Of a stretch of 64,000 nt of DNA, positions 1 to 13,267 are shown in pieces. Positions within the stretch are counted from its first letter, which is position 1, and every line of letters begins with the position of its first letter. The notes beneath the pieces are model-generated. The model worked only from the letters and a program-made list of their open reading frames with translations. It was not told where the DNA came from and searched no databases. A program made the translations under genes and the position numbers. The stretch comes from Rhynchopus euleeides (lineage: Eukaryota > Euglenozoa > Diplonemea > Diplonemida > Diplonemidae): the NCBI GenBank assembly GCA_963210315.1, contig OY723289.1, positions 1,798,001 through 1,862,000 of the forward strand, given 5' to 3'.

Positions 1-3000
1 GACACGCCTCATCGAGGAGCGCCCGCGGCACGCGGACCAGGAGCCCCAGAACATCCCTGAGGAGGTGGGACCTCTGACGGAGCTGCGGTGGTGGAAGGAG
101 CGCTGTGCGAAGTTCAACACCCTCACTGAGCAGCTGCAGGCGCCCGAGGTGAAGGTTGTTCTCGGGGTGCTGACGGCAGCCCGGTCGTCGTATGTCAAGG
201 GGTGGCGCGAGGTGGACACGCGGCTCACCGATGCCAGCAACGAGGCGAAGGAGAACGTGCGGTACCTCTCGTCCCTGGAGAGCTACTTCGATGCGCTGGA
301 GAAGGAGTCGCCGACGGTGATCATCAACCTGCTGCATGCGCTGGTGAACAACATCAAGATGATGTACACAATCGCGCGGTACTACAGCACGGAGCAGCAC
401 ATGATGATTCTGTTCTGCAAGATCACCAACCAGCTCATCATCGCGTGCAAGAATGACATCCGCCAGCACGGGAGCCAGTCTGCGGCGCATCTGTGGAGCC
501 AGACAAACGATGCGGAGCAGCTGCGTGCCCTCATCGAGCGTCTGCAGGCGTGCATTGCGCTGAATGCCAAGTATCAGGAGGAGTTCCAGAGGGCGAGCGA
601 CAAGCTGAAGCAGAAGGTTGGCGGCCCTCAGTTCGAGTCCCTCAATGTGCTCCACATCTTCGGTAAGTTTGAGCTGTTCTGCAAGCGTGTGCACAAGCTG
701 ATTGAAATCTTCGACACAATCGAGCAGTTCCAGTCCCTGAGTGAGTACAACATCGACGGGATGAAGAGTCTGATCGACCGCTTCTTCGAGCACGTGGATG
801 AGCTCAAGAAGAAGGCCTCGCAGGACCCGCTGGACCAGTCCACCCCCGCCTTCGACAAGGCCTTCATCGAATTCAACAAAAACATCGAGGAGCTCGAGTG
901 CTCCCTGCAGGTCTTCATCAACTCCTCCTTCGAGAACATCACCTCGACAGAGAACGCACTCGCCCTGCTGAAGAAGTTCCAGCTGATCCTCAACAGGAAG
1001 ACCCTCCGCAGCGACCTGGAGAGCAAGTACATGGTGATCTTCCACAACTACGGGTTGGACCTGGAGAACGTGCAGAAGACATACGACAGGCAGAAGCACT
1101 CGCCACCCATGGTGCGCAACATCACCCCTGTGTCTGGGTCCATCACGTGGGCACGGCAGCTGCTGAGGCGGATCGAGTCGCCGATGCAAAACTTCAAAGA
1201 GAACAAGAACATCATGGGATCGCAGAAGGAGTCGAAGAAGATCATCCGCACCTACAACAAGATCGCACGTGCGCTCATCGAGTTTGAGACTGTGTGGCTG
1301 AACGCATGGAGGCAGAGCATCGCCAGCATGAAGTCCGGCCTGCAGGCCACCCTGCTGGTGCGCAGCGAGGGGAAGCTCTACGTCAACTTCGACATCGAGA
1401 TCCTGCAGCTCATCAAGGAGACGCGCGCACTGATGCGGATGGAGGTTGCGATCCCTGCAAGCGCGAAGATCGTCCTCATGCAGGAGGGGAAGTTCAAGAA
1501 GTTCTTTGGGCAGCTGACGTACGCCATCAAGGAGTACGACAGGGTGGTGTCCCGCATCATCCCCGTGACGAAGCAGCTGATGGCGAAGAACCTCGAGAAG
1601 CTGGATGCCATCATCCGCCCGGGAGAGGTTGCGTTGACGTGGACCTCGATGAACATCGACGGGTACATTGCCCGGGTGCACGCGGGGCTGCAGAAGCTTG
1701 ACATCGTGGTGACGCAGGTGAACAACATCGTGCAGAACAGGATCCAGGCCAACCTGAAGTTCATCTCCTCGACGCTCCTGGTCAACCTGCCTGACAACCA
1801 GAGCTTCTCGCTGGAGCAGTTCGTCAGCCTGCAGGAGAAGCACATCAAGTCGCAGTCGGAGCTGATGGACATCAAGAACTGCGAGGTGGAGAAGGCATCG
1901 GACGACGTGATCAACACCATCCTCGCCGGGCAGAAGGCAAACCCAACGGACGACCTCCCGAGCCGTGACGACTGCGCCGCCTCGGTGACCGCACTGAAGA
2001 GCCACTTCAACAACCTGATGTTCAAGGCGATCCTGACCACCACCACGCGCTCCCTGAACCTGATCAAAAAGCGTGTCGGGACACGCGGCAACCGGACGGA
2101 CTTCATGCAGGTCGGGAAGCCCTTCTTCGATGTGCACGTCGAGCTGTCCCCCCCACACGTGCTGCTCCACCCTTCGCTGGAGGAGGTCCAGCGCGCCATC
2201 AACCAGAGCGCGACGGCTGTCCTGAAGTGCTCGAAGTACATCTCCCCGTGGGGCGGCGTGGACGGGACGGAGAGCTTCTTCGAGAAGATCGCGAAGAACA
2301 AGGAGATCGTCAAGGTGGTGCTGCTGCTGACGGGAGGCATCCACGGCCTCAACAAGCAGGTGATGGACTACCTCAACTCCTTCAAGCGCTACGAGTACCT
2401 CTGGATGCTGGACAAGCAGGAGGAGTACGAGAAGTTCCTCGAGCAGGAGCCCACCCTCGCGATGTTCGAGCAGGAGCTGAAGCGCTACAAGGCTGTGGAG
2501 GACGACGTGGAGGGTATCCAGCCGTCCTACGTCATCGGGTCGCTGTCCCTCGACACCGCTCGCCTGAAGGCGTCCCTCAAGCGCGAGTCCCAGGAATGGA
2601 AGTCGCAGTATGCAAAGAACCTCCACCAGCAGGCCTCGCGCGACCTGGCGCGCATCCAGGCGCAGATGGATGAGAACGACAAGGCGCTGATGAACCCCAT
2701 CAAGGAGGAGGACTCGCTGGAGGACCTGCGCATGATGATGTACACCCTCAAGGAGATCCGCGAGAGGGAGTCGGAGGTGGACCTCCTCTTCGAGCCTGTG
2801 CAGGAGAACTACGCGATGCTCAAGGCGAACAACGCGCAGATCCCGAAGGATGAGGAGGAGCAGGTCGGGGAGCTGTGGCACCACTGGCGCAACCTACGCC
2901 AGAAGGCGCAGAAGCGCAACGACGAGATCTCCAAGCTGCAGAACGGGTTCAAGGCGCGTCTGACACGCGAGGTGGACTCCTTCCAGAGCGTCGTCGTCAA

Positions 3001-6000
3001 CTTCCGGAAGGACTTCGATGAGAACGGCCCGATGTGCGACGGCATCACCCCAAGCGACGCTATGGAGCGCCTCAACAAATACCAGCGTCTCTTTGAGGAC
3101 CACAAGAGGTCCTGGACCACTTTCCAGGCTGGTGAGGAGCTGTTCGGGATGCCTGTGCACCAGTACTCCGAGCTGGCCCAGACGGAGAAGCAGCTGTCCC
3201 TCCTGGAGAAGCTCTATGTGCTCTACGTCAAGGTGATCCAGAAGATCAAGGGGTACTCCGAGATCCTGTGGGTGGACCTCAAGCAGGGCGGCGGGTCTGG
3301 GTTTGCATCCCTGGTGGACGAGGTGAACCGCTTCCAGCTGCAGGCGCAGAAGCTGCCCAAGGCGCTGAAGGCATGGGACGCCTTCCTTGAGCTGAAGAAG
3401 TACATCGATGACTTCCTGGGGCTCGAGGAGATGATCTCCGCCCTGGCGCACCCCGCCATGCGTGAGCGCCACTGGAAGCTCATCATGCAGGTCACAGGCA
3501 CGTCGTGGAAGCTCGACGAGGACCTCTTCAAGCTGGGCAACATCCTCGAGGCAAAGCTGCTCAACTTCGAGGAGGAGGTGCAGGACGTCACCATGTCTGC
3601 CCAGAAGGAGGCTGACATCGAGCGGAAGTACAAGGAGATCGAGCGGAACTGGAAGGACACGGAGCTTGTCCTCGGCGAGTTCAAGCACAGGGGGCAGCTT
3701 GTCCTGCGGGGTGAGGAGACCAACCAGATCAAGGAGGCCCTTGAGGAGTCGCAGCTGCAGGTGGGGTCGATGCTTGCCTCGCGTTTCGTCGCCCCGTTCC
3801 GCGCGGAGGTGACGGAGTGGATGACGAAGCTCTCCTCAGTCTCCGAGAAGCTGGGCCTCTGGCAGGAGGTGCAGTCCGCCTGGGTGTGGCTCGAGGCTGT
3901 GTTCGCCGGAGGTGACATCATGAAGCAGCTGCCCGCGGAGGCAAAGCGGTTCGCGCAGATCGACAAGACCTGGGTCAAGATCATGACGAAGGCATCCGAG
4001 CAGAAGAACGTCATCGGGTTCTGCTACGACAACGAGCTGCTCGACCTGCTCCCCAACCTGAAGGACCAGCTCGACCAGTGCCAGAAGCAGCTGCAGTCCT
4101 ACCTGGAGACGAAGCGTCGTGCCTTCCCCCGCTTCTACTTCGTGTCGGAGACTGTGCTGCTGGACATCCTGTCGCAGGCGTCGGACCCCACTGCCATCCA
4201 GGGGAACATCCAGTCCATCTTCGACGGTGTCACCTCCGTCACCTTCGAGAGGTTCAAGCCTGCCAAGGGCGAGTCGGGGTCGGGTGTCATCAAGATCACG
4301 TGGCTGCACTCCCCTGAGGGCGAGTCGATCCCTCTGATGGAGGCGGTGCCCTGCGTGGGCAACGTGGAGTGCTGGCTGCTTGCCCTTGTGGACCAGATGC
4401 AGCTCACGGTGAAGGAGGTGGCGAAGCGGGCCGCCGCCGAGATCCCGCAGCTCCAGGCACCGGGCAACCTGCCCCACTTCGTCAACAGCTGCCTGAAGAC
4501 CTATGTGGCGCAGATCTCGCTGCTGTTGGTGCAGCTCCTGTGGACGGCAGACGTGCAGGAGTTCCTCTGCGGGTCGAAGAGCGAGCAGAAGAAGCTGCGT
4601 GAGGACGCGGACTCCCGCATCAACCAGCTGAAGGACATGCTGGTCGACAGGACCCGCATGGACCTGTCGAAGATGGAGCGTATCAACGTCGAGACCCTCA
4701 TCACAATCCACGTCCACCAGCAGGATGTGTGGCGCGCACCCCCCGGCAAGGGCGACACCCCTCTGAAGAAGCTGCGTGACGGCACCGCCTTCGACTGGAT
4801 GAAGCAGGCGCGCTTCTACTTCCGCCCCGAGAGGGAGGAGGTCATCATTCAGATCGCCGACGCGGACACGCTGTACTGCAATGAGTATCTGGGTGTGAAG
4901 GAGCGTCTCGTGATCACGCCCCTTACCGACAGATGCTACATCACGCTGTCGCAGGCGCTGGCGATGAAGCTGGGTGGTGCCCCCGCAGGCCCCGCAGGGA
5001 CAGGGAAGACGGAGACGACGAAGGATCTGGCGAGAACCTACGGCAAGCTCTGCATCGTGACGAACTGCTCCGACCAGCTGGACTACAAGGCGATGGGGAA
5101 GATCATCAAGGGGCTGTCGCAGGCAAACGCGTGGGGGTGCTTCGACGAGTTCAACCGGATCGACCTCCCTGTGCTGTCCGTCGTGGCGCAGCAGGTGCAG
5201 AGCGTCCTCAACGGGCTGAAGGCGCACAAGACAGAGTTTGTCTTCCCCGACAAAGACATCGTCGGGCTCAAGCCTGGTGTGGGCTTCTTCATCACAATGA
5301 ACCCGGGGTACGCCGGACGTCAGGAGCTGCCGGAAAACCTGAAGATCCTGTTCCGCGGTGTGACGATGATGGTTCCCGACAGGCAGGCCATCATGAAGGT
5401 GAAGCTGGGCGGGCAGGGCTACAAGGAGGATGACCTGCTGTCGCAGAAGTTCTACCTGCTGTACAACCTCTGCGAGCAGCAGCTGTCGAAGCAGCGCCAC
5501 TACGACTTTGGTCTGCGCAACATCCTGTCCGTGCTGCGGACTGCAGGGTCCGTGCTCCGCAAGGCCACGGTGAGGGACGAGCCCTTCCTCTTCATGAGAA
5601 CCCTCCGTGACATGAACATGTCCAAGCTGGTGTTCGACGACATCGACCTGTTCAACTCGCTGCTGGAGGACCTGTTCCCCAAGAAGAACCCCGAGAAGAA
5701 CGTGCACGCCGAGGTGGAGAAGGCGCTGAAGCACTACTGCAGTGAGAACGGCCTCATCTACCACCCCCCGTGGGTGGCGAAGTGCATCCAGCTCTACGAG
5801 ACCAAGCTTGTCCGCCACGGCCTGATGGTTGTCGGCCCTGCCGGTGTGGGGAAGACGATGATCTACCAGATGATCCTGAAGTCGCTGTGCGACCTCGAGG
5901 AGAAGCTCGGCGGCATGAAGCACAGCGAGATGCGCATGAACCCCAAGGCCATCACCGCGCCTCAGATGTTCGGGAGGCTCGACGCGGGCACCGGAGACTG

Positions 6001-9000
6001 GCACGACGGGATTTTCTCCGCCCTCTGGAGGCAGGCCTGTGCGAAGACCCGGAAGCAGGAGGGGAAGAAACCCTTCTCCGTCTGGCTGGTGTGCGATGGG
6101 CCTGTCGACGCCATCTGGATTGAGAACCTCAACACCGTGCTGGATGACAACAAGTTGCTCACCCTGGCCAGCGGGGACCGTCTCAACATGACGGACAACA
6201 TGAAGGTGTGCTTCGAGCCGGAGAACCTGAACAACGCCTCCCCTGCCACTGTTTCGCGCGCGGGTATTGTGTACGTCTCCGACGCAGAGCTTGGCGGTGG
6301 TGTCGGGAGAGGCGAGTGGAAGCCGTGGGACCCTGTGATCCGCGCGAAGCTCTACGCATCGAGGAGGGAGGAGCGCATCGTGCCCTCCGACTGCCCTGTT
6401 GTGATGAACAAGGACATCGCCGATATCTTCATGGGGCTCTACGAGAAGCACGTCGACGCCTGCCTGAAGTTCTACCTGAAGAACTGCACGGTAGTGATGC
6501 CCACCGGGTGTGCGCACCAGCTGATCAACTCCTACTTCCTCATCGTCGCGATGCTGGATGAGACGGACGGCAACCCTAGCAAGACGCTCTGCGAGAAGCT
6601 CTTCTGGTTTGCCATCACCTGGTCCTTCGGTGGTCTGCTGGAGTCTGCCGACCGCGAGAAGTTCAGCGACGGTTACATCAGGATGCACTGCAAGAACATC
6701 CCCGAGGGTGACACCTGCTTCGAGTACAAGGTGGATGTGAAGGCAGACCGCTGGCAGCACTGGAATGAGCTGACCTCGGAGTGGTCGTACCCGGGTGACA
6801 CGAAGATCTCCGACGACTTCGCGACGCTGTTCATCCCCACGGTCGACTCGACCCGGCTCAACTTCCTCATGCTCCAGAACTTCGTCAACAAGAGGCCCTT
6901 CCTCCTGATGGGCGGGTCGGGCACTGCGAAGACTGTGACGATTGAGAACTTCCTGCTCAGCATCCCGACGTGTGAGAGGATTGAGGCGGAGTCGCGCGAG
7001 CTGATGTCCTTCAAGAAGATCAACTTCTCGTTCATGACGTCCCCGGGGCTGTTCCAGAGTTCCCTGCAGGACTGCGTGGAGAAGCGGCAGGGGAAGTACT
7101 ACGGGCCGAAGCGGAACAAGAAGCTGACGCTCTTCATCGACGACACAGCCATGCCTGAGATCAACGAGTGGGGTGACCAGATCACCAACGAGATTGTGCG
7201 GCAGGTGGTGGAGGAGATGCGCCTCTACAGCTTGGAGAAGCCCGGCGAGTCGTTCCACCTCGTCGACATGACTTACGCAGGTGCGATGCTGATCCCCGGC
7301 GGTGGGAAGAACGACATCCCGAACCGTCTGAAGCGGCACTTCGCGGTGTTCTGCTGCCCACTCCCCAGCGAGAGCTCGCTGAACCAGATCTTCGGCGTGA
7401 TCATCCAGTCGCGTTTCCACCAGTCGGGGCCGAACGGCGGGTACCCGCAGGCGGTGAAGGATGTCGCCGACAAGATCACCGAGATGTCGATCAGCTTCTG
7501 GAAGAAGATCCAGGCGAGGATGCTTCCCACCCCTGCGAAGTTCCATTACAACTTCAACCTGCGCGACCTGACGAACATCGTGCAGGGCATCTGCAAGACG
7601 GAGCGGGCCACCATCAGCGACGACGTTCTTCTTGTGGACCTGTGGAAGCACGAGTGCTGCAGGGTGTTCTCCGACAAGCTCAACGCCGACGATGACAAGG
7701 CGTGGTACGACAAGAACGTGAACATTGTCGTGCAGGAGCACCTGGGGGACCAGTTCCTCCAGCAGTGCGAGCACCCCACCTACTGGGTGGACTTCATGCG
7801 TGACGCGGAGATGGACGACGAGGAGGGTGAGCCACAGGCAGCGCCCCAGGTGTACGAGCGGGTCGAGTCTCTGGAAGCCCTGCAGCAGAAGCTGGAGGTC
7901 CGGATGCAGCGGTACAACGAGGCGGGGGAGAATAAGACCCGGAAGCTCTCGCTGGTGCTGTTCCACGCGGCGATCAAGCACATCGTGCGTATTGTGCGCG
8001 TGCTGACCACCAAGCGTGGCAACATCCTGCTGGTCGGTGTGGGTGGGTCCGGGAAGCAGTCACTGACTCGCCTGTCTGCCTCGATCCACTCCTACAAGAC
8101 GTTCCAGATCACTGTGTCGAAGCACTACTCCATCAACAACCTGTTTGACGACCTGCGCGAGCAGTACACACATGCAGGGACCAAGGGGCCTGTGTGCTTC
8201 ATCTTCACCGACAGCGAGATCAAGAACGAGTCGTTCCTCGAGTACATCAACGGCTTCCTGTCCTCGGGTGAGATCCCCGGGCTGTACAGCACCGACGAGA
8301 AGGACAGCGCTATCAACGACATCCGTCTCACGGCGAAGAAGGAGAGCGGGAAGGACTTCCAGGACACAGGGGACTGGCTGTGGCGCTTCTTCGTTAACAG
8401 GGTGCGGTCCAACCTCCACTTTGTGCTCTGCATGTCGCCTGTGGGTGACAAGTTCCGGGTGCGTGCCCGCAAGTTCCCCAGTCTGATCTCCGGGTGCATC
8501 ATCAACTGGTTCTTCCCGTGGCCTGAGGCTGCGCTGCTGGACGTGTCGCGCTGCAGGATCGAGAGCTTCAAGATGGACACCGACGTGCAGACGAAGCAGC
8601 GCCTCATGGAGTTCATGGCTGCACTGCACAGGCTCATGCTTCAGATGTCCGAGGAGTACTTCACGCGCTTCAGGCGCAGCGTGTTCTCCACACCCAAGTC
8701 GTACCTGTCCTTCCTCGAGTCGTATCTCGTGGTGTACACTGAGAAGTTCCAGCAGATCGACGTGCTGGCGGAGAACATCGGCGGGGGTCTGAAGAAGCTG
8801 CACCAGGCAGGGGAGGACGTGCGCCTCATGAAGATCAACCTTGCAGAGAAGGAGATCAACCTGCAGGTCGCCACGAAGGAGACAGACGCGCTGCTGCTGG
8901 AGATTACAGAGGCGACAGGCGTTGCTGAGAAGAAGGAGAGCGAGGTGGGTGCCGTGAAGGAGATGCTCTCGCGCGATGCCAAGAAGGTGCAGGCCGTGAA

Positions 9001-12000
9001 GGACGACGCAGAGCAGGACCTGGCAGCCGCGAAGCCCATGCTTGAAGCCGCAAACAAGGCGCTGGACTCCATCGACCCCAAGGCCCTCCAGAACGTCAAG
9101 AAGCTGTCGAACCCGCCGGCGCTCGTCAAGCGTATCACCGACGGCGTCTGCATCCTTCTGCACGACCTTGTCGAGAACAAGCACTGCGAGGCAGTCCCGG
9201 AGAAGGGCGGGCTGTGGATCAAAGACTCTTGGGAGGCTGGCCGTCGCTTCCTCTCCGACATGAAGGCCATTGAACGCCTGCACCTCTTCAAGGGGAAGGA
9301 CGAAGGTGGTGCGGGGAAGAAGGATCAGATTAACGAAGAGACTTGCGAGCTGCTGCTGCCGTACCTGTACATGGAGGCGTGGACTGGGGAGCAGGCAACG
9401 AAGTCTGCCAAGGACGTGGCAGGGCTGTGCATGTGGGTGCGTGCGATGTACGACTACATCGGGATTGCCAAGTTTGTGCAGCCCAAGATGGAAACGCTCC
9501 GTGGTGCCGAGGCGGAGCTGCGTGTTGCCAACCGGAAGCTCGAGGAGAAGGAGGCTGAGCTGAACATCGTGCAGGAGGACCGTGCCAAGTGCCAGGCAAA
9601 GCTTGACGGTGCCAAGTCGAAGAAGCAGGCCCTGGAGGACGACGCGCTGGCAACAAAGAAGCGCATGGACGCCGCAAACGGCCTGATTGATGCCCTGTCA
9701 GGCGAGAGGGAGCGGTGGACGCAGCAGAGCAACGAATTCAAGGAGAGGGTGCGGAAGCTTGTCGGGGACTGTGCCCTGTCGTGTGCGTTCATCTCTTACT
9801 GCGGTCCCTTTAACGCGGAGTTCCGGCACACGCTGCTCAACGAGCACTACTACAACATGTGCCTGAAGCTGAAGATTCCGGTGACGGAGAATATCAGCGT
9901 CGTGAAGTTCCTCACGACTGAGTCGCAGATCACCGACTGGCAGATCGAGGGGCTTCCGTCAGACGACCACTCCGTGCAGAACGCTATCATGATCACCAGC
10001 AACCTCAACAACAAGAAGACCGGGAAGTACCCTCTGATCGTCGACCCGCAGGGGCAGGGGCTGAAGTGGCTGCGGTCGAAGTATGCCGATGGTGTTATTG
10101 TCACGCAGTTCACCGACAAGCGGTTCGCCGATCAGCTTGCGACGCAGCTGCGCGACGGCGGGTCCCTGATTGTGGAGAACTGTGTGGAGGAGATCGACCC
10201 GATTGTCGACCCCGTGCTGGACAAGGCGATTGTGAAGCAGGGGCGTATGCTCAACATCGTGATTAACGACAAGCCGCACGACTACGACGACGAGTTTAAG
10301 TGTGTGCTGACCACGCGTCTCCCTAACCCGCTCTTCACACCTGAGCTGTTCGCAAAGACCCTCGTGATCGACATGACGGTGACAATGGGTGGTCTGGAGC
10401 AGCAGCTGCTCGGGCAGGTCATCGGCAAGGAGAAGTCCGAGCTGGAGGAAGAGCGTGCCAAGCTGATCGAGGAGGTCAACAACAACGAGAAGCGCCTGAA
10501 GGAGTTTGAGGACAGGCTGCTGGCTCAGCTGGCTGCGTCGCAGGGGAACCTGATCGACGACGATGACCTGATCGCCACCCTCGCAGACGCAAAGAAGGCA
10601 TCTGCAGAGATCAAGGAGAAGCTGGCCGTCGCGCAGGAGACACGCAAACGCATCAACTCCGCCTCCGAGGAGTACCGCCCTGTCGCCCTCCGCGGGTCAG
10701 TGCTGTATTTCCTGATCGTCGACATGTCGAACGTCAGCAACATGTACCAAACCTCGCTGCCGCAGTTCCTGGGGCTGTTCCACGACGCCATTAAATACTC
10801 CGAGAAGGCGCAGCTCACCGCGAAGCGCATCACGAACATCATCAACCTGATGACGAAGATCGTCTTTGAGTACATGACGCGTGGTCTGTTCTCTATACAC
10901 CGCCTGCTGTTCGTCCTCACCATGGCCTGCAAGATCAAGCTCAACGCACGCGACTCCGCGAAACTGTCGCACGAAGCCTTCCAGACGCTGCTCAAGGGAG
11001 GTGCCGCCCTCTCCATCGCCGAGAGCAGGGTCAAGCCCTTCCAGTGGCTCCCCGACAAGGCCTGGCTCAACGTCATCGCCCTGAGCGACGGCGCGCCAAA
11101 GGCCTTCAAGATGCTCCCCGACTGCATCGCACGCTCCGAGCGCCCCTGGAAGGAGTGGTACGACATCGAGTGCCCCGAGGCAACCCCTGTGCCGGAGATC
11201 GACGACAAGCTGGAGCCCTTCGACAGACTCCTCGTCGTGCGTGCCCTGCGTGAGGACCGCGCCATGCTTGCGGCACTCAACTACGTCGGCACCATCCTCG
11301 GGAAGGACTTCGCGGAGCCGCTCCAGCTGGACTTCGAGGCGGTGATCGACCAGACAACAGGGCTGACGCCCATCATCTTCCTGCTGTCGCAGGGTTCTGA
11401 CCCGTCCGCCCTGATCGAGGCATCTGCGAAGAAGCGCAAGAAGCAGATCATCCCGCAGGGTGGTATCTCCATGGGGCAGGGCCAGGAGCAGGCAGCGATG
11501 GACGCAACCATGGCATCCTTCGCAGGGTCCGGCGAGTGGGCTCTGCTGCAGAACTGCCACTTGGGGCTGAAGTTCCTCGCGGATCTGGAGGATGCCCTGG
11601 TGAAGGTGGACACCGAGACTGTGGGTGAGGAGGCGCGCGTGCTGATCACCTCGGAGCCCCACCCGAAGTTCCCCATCGGTCTGCTGCAGATGAGCATCAA
11701 GCTGACGAACGAGCCGCCTCCGGGGATCAAGGCAGGCATCAAGCGTTCATACGGCTGGTTCAACCAGGAGATGCTCGACAGCTACCGCAGGCCGGAGTGG
11801 AAGCCGATGCTGTTTGCGCAGTGCTTCATCCACAGCATTGTGGTGGAGAGGAAGAAGTTCGGTCCAATCGGGTTCTGCATCCCCTATGAGTTCAGCCAGG
11901 GCGACTGGCAGGCGTCTGTGCAGTATCTGCAGAACCACATGACTCACATCGGCGACGACATCAAGAAGGGCGCGCAGGTCTCCTGGGTGACATGCAGGTA

Positions 12001-13267
12001 CATGATTGCGGAGATCCAGTACGGAGGGCGTATCACAGACAACAAGGACCGTGTCATGTTCAACACGATCTGCGAGGTGAATATGAACGACAGGATCCTG
12101 CAGCAGGACTACAAATTCTACACCTTCCCAGGCGGGCAGGGTTACGGCATCCCGACCTTCGAGGAGTACGCCAAGCACAGGGAGTTCCTCGACAACTACC
12201 CGGAGGTGGATCCGCCGGAGGTGTTTGGGCTGCACTCCAATGCTGATATCATTTACAGGACCCGGCAGTGCCAGCAGACGCTGGGGACGATTCTGGATAT
12301 CCAGCCCCGTGGCGCAGGTGGGGGTGGCGGGAAGTCGCCCGACGAGGTTGTGGTGGAGATGGCGAACGACTTCCTGAAGCGTCTCCCTGCGGAGTGGCGC
12401 CTCGACGTGGTGCGCGACATGCTGAAGAAGATCAACGCCAACCTGCCCCTCAACATCTTCTGCCGCCAGGAGATCGAGCGGCTGAACGTCTGCATCAAGC
12501 TGATCCGCAACACCCTGAAGGATCTGAAGCTCGCCATCGCTGGCGTTGTCGTGATGACCGCCAACCTGCAGGAGGCGCGCGACGCCATCTACGACGCAAA
12601 GGTCCCTGCCAAATGGGTGATCGTCTCCTGGCCCTCCCCCACCATGGGTCTCTGGTTCGAGGAGGTGCTCCAGAGGCAGCGCCAGCTCGATGGGTGGACG
12701 AAGGAGGACCGCCCCCCGAAGTTCTGGCTCACAGGGTTCTACAACCCGCAGGGGTTCCTCACGTCTGTCCGGCAGGAGGTCACCCGTGGCCACAAGAACG
12801 AGGGGTGGGCATTGGACGACGTGGTGCTCAAGACAGAGGTGCAGAAGACGGAGAAGCACGAGGTGGACCGTGCACCTTCAGAAGGTGTCTACGTCTTCGG
12901 GCTCTACCTGGAAGGCGCAGGCTGGGACAAGGCACGCCAGAGGCTGAAGGACCCGCTGCCGAAGGAGCCTCCGAGGGAGCTTCCAGTGCTGTACGTCACT
13001 GCGGTGCAGGGGGATGACGGGAAGAAACAGCCGGGCCAGCGTGCGAACAAGCAGGTGGTGAACAAGTTCGATTGCCCCGTGTACAAGTACCCCAGGCGGA
13101 ACGACATCAACTGGGTGTTCGACGTGCAGCTCAACTGCGAGGAGGAGAAGCACTACTGGCAGGTATGTTGTGGGTAACGTCTTTGCCTTCCCTCCTCCCC
13201 ACCGCCAACACACCTTCCCCACCACACACAGCTGCGTGGAGCCTGCCTGCTGTGCACAGTCGAGTAG
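1..13267 (+). CDS. DNAH5/DNAH8-like: Axonemal outer-arm dynein heavy chain, DNAH5/DNAH8 (gamma) class; 5' partial
   Basis: Microtubule motor subunit of the flagellar outer dynein arm. The frame is open from base 2 to 13162 with no start, so the N-terminus lies upstream; about 4,398 residues are present against roughly 4,600 for DNAH5. Seen in order: tail and linker; AAA1 P-loop GPAGTGKT (4988-5011); AAA2 GPAGVGKT (5834-5857); AAA3 GGSGTAKT (6911-6934); AAA4 GVGGSGKQ (8036-8059); stalk coiled coils about 8790-9040 and 9475-9730 flanking the microtubule-binding domain; AAA5, AAA6 and C-terminal domain. The AAA1 segment PENLKILFRGVTMMVPDRQ and the final CPVYKYPRRNDI favour the DNAH5/8 class over DNAH9/11/17. 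The last full exon ends HYWQ at 13162; a 69-bp intron (13163-13231, GTATGT...CACAG, phase 0) leads to a terminal exon 13232-13267 encoding LRGACLLCTVE, which matches the usual family ending. Reading through the intron would stop at 13177. No other intron is visible. Confidence 0.96.

Noticed and set aside
3836-7981. A 1381-codon open frame on the - strand
   Set aside because: It lies entirely opposite the dynein motor domain, and its composition (Leu/Val/His/Arg) is that of a shadow of GC-rich third positions.
13163-13177. Stop at 13177 as the end of the dynein protein
   Set aside because: The sequence from 13163 is a GTATGT donor, and the exon at 13232-13267 restores the conserved family C-terminus.
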